Made by a program: the position numbers and the translations under genes. Shown here piece after piece: positions 35,601 through 54,462 of a DNA stretch of 64,000 nt. The notes beneath the pieces are model-generated. The model made no database searches. It saw only the letters and a program-made list of their open reading frames with translations, and had not been told where the DNA came from. The DNA is from Trochalopteron elliotii (Eukaryota; Chordata; Aves; Passeriformes; Leiothrichidae), in the NCBI GenBank assembly GCA_024734555.1, contig JANPWX010000073.1:520618-584617 (forward strand). Direction: 5' to 3'. Position 1 is the first letter of the stretch. Every line of letters begins with the position of its first letter.

Positions 35601-38600
35601 GATCTCTTTAAGTAGAGGGTGGGTGTGGGAAACAGTCTCTTATGATGAAATGAGAATTATAAAAGCATCTGTATAGTGGGTGTAACTGTCTGTATTTCTC
35701 AGGCACTGACTTGGCTCCACTGGCAAAGCATCCCTCTCTCCTTACCTTAAAATACACGTGACAAGTTACTTTGAAAATCCCTACTGACAAAGATTTTTAC
35801 CTGTGGCCTAACAACAGCTAACAGTAAATGCTTGTGGCAGTGCCATCAGGCTGTGGTAGGCTCTGCAGAGACCTACCCCTATGGTGGGAGTCCTGTTTTT
35901 GTACAGATTCTTCTGTTGCTGCCTTGAAGTAAGAAGTACTTAGCATACCCTGAAAATAAGTCCATCTGTTATTTTGGCATTCAACTAATCTTGATGCCAG
36001 GCTTCGAAGCATGCAGATCTGAAATGTACCTCTGTCCACAGAAAGATGGAACACAGAGCTGTGTGCTGTGGGGCCAAGGTGATCTTCAGCCTCTGGGCAT
36101 AGTAACTGCATTGCTGCAAGGGAGGCAGGCTTTGACCATCTACATGTTTCTGCTCTTCTGTATCATGGTGTGAAAAACTTCACTGCATGGGAGAAGGATG
36201 AAGTATTGAAGGGTTAAGTGTCCCCTGACAGAGTCCAACACAGGACAAGTTGAAGAGTGGTGCTCCCTAGTCCTTGCTTTCCTCCATGGGTCCTGATGTT
36301 TGGGATCTGTTGTGATGTTGAAGTGTGAATGTGCTCCATTGCCAGGGTTTCAGAAGGAATAATTAGGTGTTTTCTTGCTAAGGTACCTTACCATCACCGA
36401 GCAGGAACAGTGTATCTTGGGACGCAGCCAGAAACTGAAGATGCTACTGTGGCCAAGAAGCTGCGACAGGCTGGGGCTATCATTATTGGAGTCTCAAACA
36501 TGCATGAACTAGGGACTGGAACAACTGGATGCAACCCTAATAGGTAAAAATCCCTTTCTTTTTCTCTCTTCTCCCAGTCTAGAAATGCCTATGACTGTCC
36601 AGAACTCACAGGGAAGGGTACAAAAATAAGGGGAAGCATGACAGAACCCTGGGGGTATGAAAACCAAGTACTGTAGATTTGAGGGTTAGAGTAGCTGTTG
36701 GAAGCCTGAAGGCTCCTGAAACCAAAGGAAGGAGAGGCTCCAAGTGTTGGCTGAGTAAGGAACTTGGTTTGTCAGGCCTTACAGGCCTGGAGGTGTGAAT
36801 GTTTATGGGATGAGTGGTAGACAAGAGCTGTGACAGAAAACAAATAAATAGTCATGTAATGCTCAGCCTCAGTGATGGCTGAAGGCCTAGAACATTGAGA
36901 AAAAGGTACAGTCATCTCAGGAGAACATAGTGGTTTTACTTCCTAGCTAAAACAGCATCACTGAATTTGCTTTACTGTGGTGAATTCTCCAGCTATAGCC
37001 AAGCTGAGAACTCAGTTCCAGAGCAGTGGTGCTTACAGCCTTGGTAAGCCTTGTGTAGAGCCACACTTGGTGTGTGTGCAGCTGGGTGGAACTAGGGCTC
37101 CCCCTGGGCTGCAACATCGTGCCAGCATTTCCTCACTGTGGGAGAGTGGATACCCTGGGTACCCCCTGGCTTGGCAGGGGCTGTGGCCAGGCTGGAGATG
37201 TGGGGAGCTGCTGCCTGGGATTAAAGGGCAGAGCTGACTTGCTTGTCTGTAAGGATTGCTGGCCACCAACTGCCCCACCTTTTGGAATTGCATCATGCAT
37301 TGTGGCAGGCAGTCGTGGCACAGTGTCATTGCCAACAGAAGAGCTGAAGTGGCATCTTTTCTCTTGCTTTGGACCCTTTTTGGATGGGCTGCTTATGCTC
37401 ACAGGAGATTGGACTCTGAGGCAGAAGTCTCTTGCATCCTGTTTTCTAGGGAATGGCCCTTTCTGAGATCAAATGATTTCTCTTTACCAAGAGATCAGAA
37501 TTTCTGAGCTGTGTTTCTGGATCTTTTTCTGCCCTGTAGTGCACACAGTTGTCCTAAGAAAAGGTTAAACAATCTTTTGTCTGCTTCAGGTACCACAAGA
37601 TCCCTAGGAATCCCTACAATCCTAACCATTTCCCAGGTGGGAGCTCCAGTGGGTCAGCAGCAGCTGTAGCAGCAGGTAGGTGGTCCTAAATGGAGTTGGT
37701 GGGAGGAAGGTCCTGAGCCAGAGGACCTCAGGCAGTTAGTTTTTTTATGGGGGGTTTGGGTTTAGTAGCTGGAGGGAACTTCTAGCTAAACAGAGAGCTC
37801 TGTGTGCTGTCTTGGATACAGCTGCTGGTAGAATGGACAGGGCAACATGATGTGTCTCTGATCACAGGCCAATGTGTGGGTTTTTTGTAGGTCTCTGCCC
37901 TGTGGCTATTGGCACAGATGGAGGAGGCTCTGTGAGGATTCCTGCTTCGTTCTGTGGTGTGGTGGGGCTGAAAGGTAGAGCCCTTTAATCATGGAGGGGT
38001 GTGTGTTTGTCTTGTTTGCTGTTCCAGGTAGAATGCCACAAACAAAGCAGACACTCATTAATCCCTGTGAGGTAAAATTTGACCAGAGAAACTCTGAAAT
38101 ATACCACCCTGAGAGTCACGAGGGTTAGACTGGCAGCACTGAAGTATTCTCTACTTTCTTTTGAACAGATGTTCAAAAAACCTCACTTAGTTGTGTCAAA
38201 TACTAAACAAAATATGTGTGCTGCCTTTCCTTTCTACCCTTTCCTTTCTACCTTTCATCTGAGACCAGATACTCAGCAACTACTCTCTTTCCATCCTTCA
38301 CATGTGGTCAACTCGACAAATCTCTATTCATCTGAGGAGGATGATGATGATAAAATGCAACTGGTCAGAAAGGTGATTTGAGTACTTGCAGAAGACAGCT
38401 GATGTTAGGAATGAAGCCTCACCAGTGGAATGGGTGAGACCTCCCATGTGGTGCTGTCTCCTGCTCTGGATAATTCTGCTCCTGCTTCTCCATCCTCCAC
38501 ACCACAAAAGCTGCTTCTGCATATTTAAATACAAATATTCCAAAATGTCCTTGCACATATTTCCCCTCAACTAAATAATTTCCAAGGGAGGAAACCAGTT

Positions 38601-41600
38601 TCTCTGTTCACATGTTTCACTGATGAGACAGATTGGGGTCAGCAGAACGGGGTACTGAAGGATGAGAGACTGGGCTCTGGAACAGCAGACATAAAAGTGA
38701 CTGGCAGGGGTGTGTTGTTCACCCTGGGTGCACCAGAGCCATCGAGGTGGCTCTTCCCAGTGACTCCTGATACCCAGCTAAGTCCCATTTCTTGTTCTCC
38801 AGGTACATTTGGGCGCATCAGTTGTCATGGCTGCTTGCCACTCTCCTACTCCACAGTCAGCGTAGGTAAGGGGACTTGTGCTCCACTTCAGGGACCTTGT
38901 TGTGTGCTGCTGTCACAGAGGAGGCAGTCTCTGCCTAGAAAAGATCTGGGGAGGAAGGTACTGTTTACCTCTTGTCACTTTTTTAACTGGTCTCTTTTAC
39001 AGGCCCTATCTGTACATCAGTGGCAGATGCAGCCATTGTTTACAGTATCCTTGCTGAGCCAGATCTGCTCTATCCATACGGTAGGTGAGCCCTCTCCCTC
39101 CCTGAGCCCAGATGCTCTCCCTTCCTAGAGGCATCCTAGAATAAAAGGAGGAACTCTTCTTTGTTCCCTGCAGGACTAAAACAGCCCAAAGCAACCCTCT
39201 CTGATATATGTGCTCCTGACCTGACAGGCTTAAAACTGGGAGTGGACTGGACATTTTTTAAGGTGCCTGATTTATCTCTATCTTTCTGCTGCTTTGCAAA
39301 ATAAGATTTTAAAGTAGCCCAATGCATTCATTGCTCTCCTGTCCTGTTGTCATTAGAGCTTCTCATACTTAGTCCTGTAGTTGGGAGATAATACAGCTTG
39401 TGTGACAACATCAACATTGAGGTATTTTTTGTAAGGCAGCCTTTTGAGTAAGAGTTGGAGACATGAGGAAAGGCAATGACTACTGCTGATTCTATTGGAA
39501 GCAATGCTTCTGAACTGATTACAAAAGGCAGTCAGTTTAAAATCAAATGAGGAAAAGGAGTGTACCCACTTGGTGACAGTGCTGTAGCTGCTGAGTGTTA
39601 TTTCATGATTCCTATGTAAAAATTGGGCTTGCAAGCTAATACTGCTTGAAAACTGTAATGCAGCCCCCCAACTGTGCTCAGGATTTCTTCCTGGGGGTAC
39701 AAAAAAGACTCTTACTGGCTCTGGCACAGCGCAGATGAGGATTATTCTCTGCTCTGGAAAAAGTGACCTATCATTTCCACTAGGGGTGTGACCTGCAAGC
39801 TGTTTACTTGCAGCATGTGACCTAAATCCTGTAGGACTGTGTTTCACTGCTGTTAGGGACAGGAACAAGGAAAACACCATGAGGACTGAAGCCCTGGTGA
39901 CTGTGCTCACCAAGAGGAGGAGAGCAGTTACTAAAGTTCTTTCCTCTTACTCTTTAGGCATGTGATGCTGAAGTCCTGTCTGCCTGTGAGAAAGGTAAAG
40001 AGGGAAAGTCTGTAAGTCTCTTATTGTGGCTGATGTTATGGTGTCACTTGGTGCTCCTCTTATGTATGCATTAAAGAGCTCTTGCCAGAAGTCCTTAAAG
40101 GCCGTTGCTTAAAGGGGTCTGGCTGAATAAACTGCAGTAACTTTGTATTAAGGAAACCCCCCTGACTGCTGAGGGTTAAAAAGCTCAGCAGTTGTAGGCT
40201 TGTCAGATTACAATGGAAGAATGCAGTCCAGTGTGCTCAGCCTCTGTGTGTATAAAGACAGATCTGTGCTTGGTAATACTTACTCTGCAAGCTTTAATGG
40301 TAAAAGACTTTTAAGGGAAGGCCTTGTTTCACAACATAATGCTCAGTAATAATACAGTGCTAGCTCTTTGTGATATATCCAGTCCTCTGGTATTTCCTTG
40401 AAATTATCCAAGTGGTGCCTTTGTCAGAGTTTAGACTAAGCAAAATTGACTCTAGTGAGTACTTGGGGGCGGGAGAGAAAGTTTCTACAATGCCTGGTAT
40501 GTTAGTTGCATTGGAGCTGAGATAGTTCACAGTATTCAGGCTTTGTCTGGATTTTCTTCACCCTCCGTATTTCCATAGACACACTTCTACATTTACAGAG
40601 TTTTCTTAGGAGAGATGGACCATAGGCAAGCTTGGGTATTAGTGAAGAAGCTGGGGTCACAGAAAGAAGAGGATTCTTTCCAGACTGCAGAAGATTCACT
40701 TTTCCCAAAGTCTTGGTGTTCAGCCTTGTTAAAGTGCATCAAGATTTAGTGGCCCTGTATAGTTTACCTGTTTTTTTGAGTATTACCTGGCCCCTTTACC
40801 TTTATGGTTCAGAAGAGGCTTTGAATGGGAATCTTTTGATGCTAAATAATCACTTCATGCTGATAGAACACTGGTCATGTGAAGTGCTCAGGGAAGCATT
40901 GTCAGTCCTTTTCCTCTTTGGCTTAACTGGGAGGCTGGAGGAGCGAGGTGAATTTGCCTGAAATACAGCAGGTAAGTTAGGAGCCTGTCTGCAAGCCCGT
41001 GCCCTGCTGGAATACTGAGATGTAGTTAGGTTGAAAGCATTTCCCCAGGGGAAGCAGCCACAGCAGTGCATGCCATGGCGGTGCACTGAAGGTGCTTGCC
41101 CTGCAGTGTTGTATGGGCTCTGTCACTCTGCAGGGGTTGGGGATTTGCAGACTTTCTATGAAGCCTGGGGAACTCAGGGATGCTGTCTGTGCTTTTCCTG
41201 TCCCCTACACAGCGGTGAAGCACCTGCAGAGTTTGGGAGCCAGTGTGGTTGAGGTCTCTCTTCCAGAGATGGAGGAAGCTCGAGTGGCACATGTCATCTG
41301 CATTCTCAGTGAGATGAGGGACTTCCTGCAACCTGACTTCAATAAACATTTCCATGAAATGGTAAGTAGCAGCAGCTTGGAGCAGTGTCTGTAGTTGTTC
41401 TGGCTGATACAGAGCAAATGTCATGTCAGTGAGAAACCTGAGGTCCTCCTGCTTCTTCTGTGACAAACATCCTGTTGGATGAGTGCTGGTACAGAAGAGC
41501 AGACCTGGAAGAGAACTCATGGGCTGTCACAGTTCAGGTCCCTGCAAGCAGAGCCTTGATCAGTTGTTTTTTATTTCAGAATTTGGAAACTCGGGCTAAC

Positions 41601-43358
41601 ATGGCCTTGGCTTCCCAGTTCACAGCTCTGGATTATATTAAGGTAAGGAACGTACTGGGGTGAAGGCTGAAGGGAGGCACTTAGTAAAACTGTAAAGGTG
41701 GGGTAGGGGCTTCTCTTAGCTTCCCCATACCTGTGGGCAGATGTCACCCAGACTTAGCTGTCCTCTGCTGTGAAAGCATCCTGGATGGTAGGGCACCACA
41801 GAGGACATGCCACCTGTCCTGTACCCTGATTCCAAACTGTGGGAATGGTGTCTTCTTTTGCAAAGGCAGGGATGATGATGAGCAGAACCTGCCAACATCA
41901 AACATGAATTTTGTGAGCCAGGAGGGCCCATCAGACAGTATTCTCTCTGCTTGCAGGCAAATCGACAGAGAACTCGGAACATGAGATTTTTGCAAGAGAT
42001 CTTCAGCACTGTGAACTGTATCCTTACACCAGGTATTGGCACTCTCAGCTAAAGAGCCAGTCCTCAATAGTTGTGTGGTGTCTTTTAAGAACAGTCACTT
42101 CATTAACTTTCTCTCCTCTGTTTTGAGAGTATGACTTTTGTGCACTTTGCTGTGCCTTGCACCTTCAGAGGATAATACAGCCTGATTAGAAAGACTGCTG
42201 TGTATTTCTAGACTTATTGGTTGTATCCGTGGCACTGCATCAGGTTGCCCAGAAAGCCTGTGGGATCCTCATCCCTGGGAATATTCAAAAGCTATTTGGA
42301 CATGGTCACAGGCACCCTGCACTAGCTGACCATTCCTGAGCTGGAAGGTTAGACAAGATGACTTCCTGAAGTCCCTTTCAAGTTCAGTCATTTTGTGATT
42401 CCTCCACAGCTATTCCTTGCACTGCCCCAAGAATTCATGAATCTGACCTCTTGACTGGGAGCAGCGATATGTCCTTCACAGTCCGATCCATGAGGTAAGG
42501 AAAGTGCTACTTGTGCTACAGAAGCAGTTTGGGAACAGCTGGAAAAGAACCTCAGACTGTAAGGTGGGAGAGATTAATCATAGCTGCCTCTACTAAAAAG
42601 ATGAATTTGCTGCTGTCCCCAGGAATACTGATGACAGCTTTTTCCCCCTAGGTTCATGCAGCTTGGTAACTTCACTGGGATTCCAGGCCTTGTGGTCCCC
42701 ATTGGATATTCTACTGCTGGGCTTCCCATTAGCCTCCAGGTGAGTATTTGCTCTTTGTGAGTGCTGGCGCACAAAATCCCCAGCTGGCTTTTTCCTGAAG
42801 CATCACAACCAGGTCCCTGCTGTTCCATACGGCTCACTTGAGGAGCTAGCAGGTACTGGAAATAAAACCTTTATTTTGGAGATGATTTGCCTCGCTCCTA
42901 AATGGCAGACTTCTCTTTGGGTATCTTTGAGAAAAATATGTCTCCCTGTCTACTTGCATCAATACCCAGTATTGGTCTACCCTTTCCTCTCCCATTTCTC
43001 ATTTCTGTAACTTCTTTAAATCCATTCCCCTTAAAACAGGTCTCATGTAAAGGAAATATTTATGTCTTGCAATTCAGTCACACAGCTGCCTTTATCCCAA
43101 ATACAGTGATGCCATACTTACTGGGGTAAAAGGAGAAAACACCTTTTGAGGATATTGCGTGGGGGAAAATTGTTTCCAAAGCTTTCAAGAGCAGCTACAT
43201 GATGCCACTTTTTTTCATTCATCCTTCTGCTTCTCATCTTCTCTCAGGTCATGGGAAAATGGTGGGATGAAGCTGTTCTTCTAAGGATTGGCTTGAAGCT
43301 AGAGCAATTCCGTGACCAGACCAGAAAACCATCCATTCATTACGACATCCTCGCATGA
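29619..43358 (+). CDS. Plant-type FAAH-like amidase-signature hydrolase, 5' end in gap
   Basis: Amidase-signature serine hydrolase. Exon ends read after the gap: first-exon donor 29621/29622, then coding exons 31183-31220, 32465-32605, 33554-33616, 34779-34899, 35310-35393 (or from 35301), 36383-36543, 37590-37675, 37891-37974, 38803-38865, 39003-39080, 39174-39262, 39958-39994, 41213-41361, 41580-41642, 41957-42032, 42410-42494, 42652-42739, 43248-43358. They join in phase to 538 readable residues. In that numbering the catalytic Lys is 144 (CLKEE), cis-Ser 221 (GGSSSGSA) and nucleophile Ser 245 ([11 protein letters not shown]); the two Ser are 24 apart, as in [16 protein letters not shown] and the C-terminal [10 protein letters not shown] match plant N-acylethanolamine-hydrolysing FAAH much better than mammalian FAAH1. 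The substrate in birds is not known to me. The first exon (perhaps 40-50 residues by comparison with plants) is in the Ns. Confidence 0.88.
31183..31220 (+). other. First readable coding exon of the FAAH-like gene (38 nt)
   Basis: TTTTTTTCCTAG precedes it and GTAAGC follows. Read in phase 0 it gives [12 protein letters not shown] and joins exon 3 as Arg-Met-Asn-Asn. The joined segment up to EDPTF aligns without gaps to the corresponding N-terminal segment of plant FAAH (ending EEPMF), which supports a very short exon that gene finders may miss. Confidence 0.65.
35301..35393 (+). other. FAAH-like exon with uncertain acceptor (catalytic Lys exon)
   Basis: The exon ends cleanly at GTG|gtgagt and encodes the catalytic lysine in CLKEE. 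Upstream, the pyrimidine tract is followed by GCTG at 35297-35300, then ATGGCTGAG, then GCC. Starting at 35301 would add Met-Ala-Glu and restore the exact plant FAAH spacing, but that intron would end in TG. The first real AG, at 35308-35309, gives an in-frame protein three residues shorter. Confidence 0.6.
42241..42402 (+). repeat. CR1 LINE 3' end ending next to an exon
   Basis: It has 'GGTTGCCCAGAAAGCCTGTG', 'TCATCCCTGGGAATATTCAA', 'AAGATGACTTCCTGAAGTCC' and the terminal ATTTTGTGATTC, which is the CR1 3' tail. It is clearly diverged. It is sense to the FAAH-like gene, and its tail ends about 8 nt before exon 42410-42494. Confidence 0.85.
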
Positions 43359-45238
43359 TGGAGCAACCAAGATGGCAAAAGTCTGGTTTTTCCCTAGTCT
43401 GACCTAAGTATTAGAGTGAACTTGTTTTCAGTGATCATCAGAATAAGGCTTAGTAGCAGGCCCATCTGAGGAATGGGGACAAACCACTCATCTAATCAGG
43501 CACTGAGGCTGAGCAGACATAATTCCTGCTCTCTGCTTGGTGAATGGTCCAGTTTATACTAGGGAGACTAACTGTGCTAGCTACTTGGGTTTTTGCCAGC
43601 AGGGGAAGAAGCTGCAACTATCTTCTACAATTTCTTCCCATGTAAGGGTCCTGTGTATGGGTGGAAGGCAGTTGCAGCTGCAGGACTGCATGCAGGCAGT
43701 TCATACCACTGTATGTGGCAAGGTACAACCTTAACCTTCTCATGGAACTCCTCCTCCAGGACAGAACAAAAGTACAGTTTCTGAAGGGGAAAGGCAGCAA
43801 ACACAAAGGCCTAGCACCCTTGGAATAAGGAAAATCTTAACCCCCCTGCACTTAGGGAGTGTTTGTTTTGGCCCTGTACTCAGGCACTGGGAGCACACCA
43901 TAAAGCCTTGTAGCTAAGGAAGTGTTGCTGTGCCTCTGGCCCTGGTGCTGCCAACAGTGCAAGGTCAGCCCAAGGGCTGCATGTGTCTGGGTGTGCTCAC
44001 TGGCCCAGAGTCCTGCCTCCCTTCAGCCTGGCATGCAAGGGGAGGACAAGCCACACCATGAACCCTCCTTGACTCTGCCCCAAAGCCCTGGTGCAGTTCC
44101 AGCTCTTTTGCACGTCTGCATTTCCCAAGCTAAGCCTTGGAGAGCCTCTTTTCTCCTGCTGGTTGCTTATATATAAGCCTACTATCTAGGTGTTCAAATG
44201 GAAGAAACCACTGGATAATGCTACGAAATACTGCTCAAGGGGTGCTGAGCCAGCTGTTAGAAACAGGTGGAATTTGTAGGAAATGCTACTGAGCTACTGC
44301 AAAAATTGAAGCTGGGTGCAAGAAAGGTGTTGCACAAAGCCATATGCAGTAAAGAGCCTGCTCTAGATAAGAAGCCAACTTTCTCTCATCTTTAAATTAC
44401 CTCCTAAAGTAATCAAGGTAGACATGGATTACTACATAAAGCATGACATGGCTGTAAACCATTGTGTTGTTTTATTGAAGGGCTCTGTACTGTAAATTCC
44501 CTAGGACCTTTGTCCTGCCAGCAATATCAGGGCCATGTGAAAGGAAAGGCTTAGGAGTAACTAAACCTAAGCACTTGTGTTCATTTTGGGGTGAATGCTC
44601 AGAGGCATCTCCTGTTGCCTACCTTATCAGGCATCCTGGACTTGTGGTCAGGCTGCTGGAGCAGCTGTCCTACAGACAGCAGAGATCACTGTATTCTTAT
44701 GCAGCTTGGAAGAAAAGAAGAAACAAAAAGTAGTTGCAGTTTCTCCCAAACTCAGTAGTTTTGGGATTTTTTTTTCCCCCATACCTACATACTCCTTAAT
44801 CCGAGCTCGCACTTTACTAATGGCTGAATTTATCAGATGGCATCTGAATGCAAGAACATTGCATTGCTGTCCCCTGCTTAATTACCTGAGTTAAAACACC
44901 AACTCCTACCATCAGCTGTCACCAGCATGCACAGTTAATTGTATGGTTGATAATGCTTTTTGTCTTTAATTCCTCTGTGGGATTCTGCCACAACTGTTTC
45001 TTCACTGGAGTCTAGTATAGTGAGGGAGCAGGTTGCTAGGAGTAGACAGGCTAAAGTAAACAGTTATTATTTAAAAATACCTGCATCCTCCTAACAGTGG
45101 GAAGAAGAAAGAACTGAGTTTTTACTGACTGACAGTAACTCAGCCTCTCTTTTCACACACTGCTTCCTCCCTTTGCCTAAACATATCTCATCAATCCACA
45201 TTTCCAGTGCAAGACTTTCCTAGTACTGAAGTCACTAA

Positions 45239-45244
45239 AATAAA
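45239..45244 (+). terminator. Possible FAAH-like polyadenylation signal
   Basis: AATAAA about 1.9 kb after the stop codon, still clear of the TMEM39A 3' untranslated region. Position and strand fit, but use is unproven. Confidence 0.3.
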
Positions 45245-45448
45245 CTTTACTCATCCTGGTGAAGGGCCCCTGTGTTTCCTTTTTTCCCTTGGCTGTTAGT
45301 TTATTCGAATTCTACAGCAGACCAGTTTCTAATTACCAGCAGTTCTGTGAGCAAAGCAGATACAGTGACCACACACACAATCCTGTTGCTTCACATAGAT
45401 ATATGTATGGGTATAGATACACGGTATATACACATGGATTTTTTTTTA

Positions 45449-45463
45449 ATATATATATATATA
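45449..45463. repeat. (TA)n tract
   Basis: About seven TA units just past the likely TMEM39A 3' end. Confidence 0.8.
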
Positions 45464-45471
45464 AAATAACA

Positions 45472-45671
45472 CCTTGTTTATAAAGCGACATTTAATTGCC
45501 ACTGGTTCCCTTCCCGCCCCACAAAAACAATAGTATACAAAATATAAAATATTTTAAATATTTATAAACGTCGCAAGAAAAAAATAGAACTGTACGAAAA
45601 TATTTTTTTTTTCTGAGGTTCCCTCCCTGCCCTGTGGGAAGAGGAAGAGAAGGGGTACACGTCTGGCCTGC
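45472..45671 (-). other. TMEM39A: Probable TMEM39A 3' untranslated region
   Basis: AT-rich minus-strand sequence after the TMEM39A stop. It carries an ATTAAA hexamer (plus-strand TTTAAT at 45491-45496) as the likely poly(A) signal. The 3' limit is inferred. Confidence 0.45.
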
Positions 45672-53786
<8,115 letters not shown>

Positions 53787-54439
53787 CTGCAAAGGAGGCA
53801 GAAATATCACAAGCTTTAAACTGCTGGTCACGCTCACCCAGTTCGCACTCCAGCCAAGCAAATCCATGCAGAAGGAAGTCACTCTCTTACACTCAAGAGC
53901 CCTGTGGGACAGCCATCACCACTCTAAAACACTATGCCACACCCAGAATGAACACCACTGACACCATGTCTCTAAAAAGGGGCTGCTTACATTAGCCATC
54001 AATGACTGACAGCACTTATTGCTGGCTGGAAAGCACCACTGAGCATCTCCAGAGCTGGAGATGACACAAACATGCTTTATTTCAAAAGCAAGCCTTGGAA
54101 GAACCCTCTCTGTGTTGTAGTTGAGCTGCTAGAGCTTCACAGCTCTTCTTAGGCACCCAGCACGTTACTTGCCAGGCTCTGATGCTGGCAGGTAATTTGG
54201 ACACCCTCTGGCAGAGTTCTGAACAGACAGATTGGTGTCCTTGAAGGAAACTGCATAGTTCAGCTCTCTTCTATGCTAAGAATGCCCAAGTGACAGCAAG
54301 GTAATACATCCATTTAAAAGTAGGTTTAGTTAGCAGAGAAGTACAGCAAAACACACATGTATGCATGTACTTCAGATGCACATATGGGCAATCACGTAAC
54401 CCAGCCCTGAAAAGAAAAGTAATTCAGAAGTAAACTTGT

Positions 54440-54462
54440 ATTTATTTATTTATTTATTTTTT
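54440..54462. repeat. (ATTT)n tract
   Basis: About five ATTT units in TMEM39A intron 1. Confidence 0.8.

Larger units (their letters stand above)
43359..45471. other. Convergent intergenic segment with 3' untranslated regions
   Basis: The FAAH-like gene (stop TGA 43356-43358) and TMEM39A (stop on the minus strand at 45672-45674) point at each other. No exon or family is visible between them. An AATAAA on the plus strand at 45239-45244 is the first canonical signal I found after the amidase stop. It would make a long 3' untranslated region, though a nearer variant signal could be used instead. Confidence 0.5.

Noticed and set aside
39353..39913. 186-codon minus-strand open frame
   Set aside because: It lies in an intron of the FAAH-like gene, has no family resemblance, and has no splice or promoter signals that stand out.
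41026..41520. 164-codon minus-strand open frame
   Set aside because: Antisense shadow of the amidase exon at 41213-41361.
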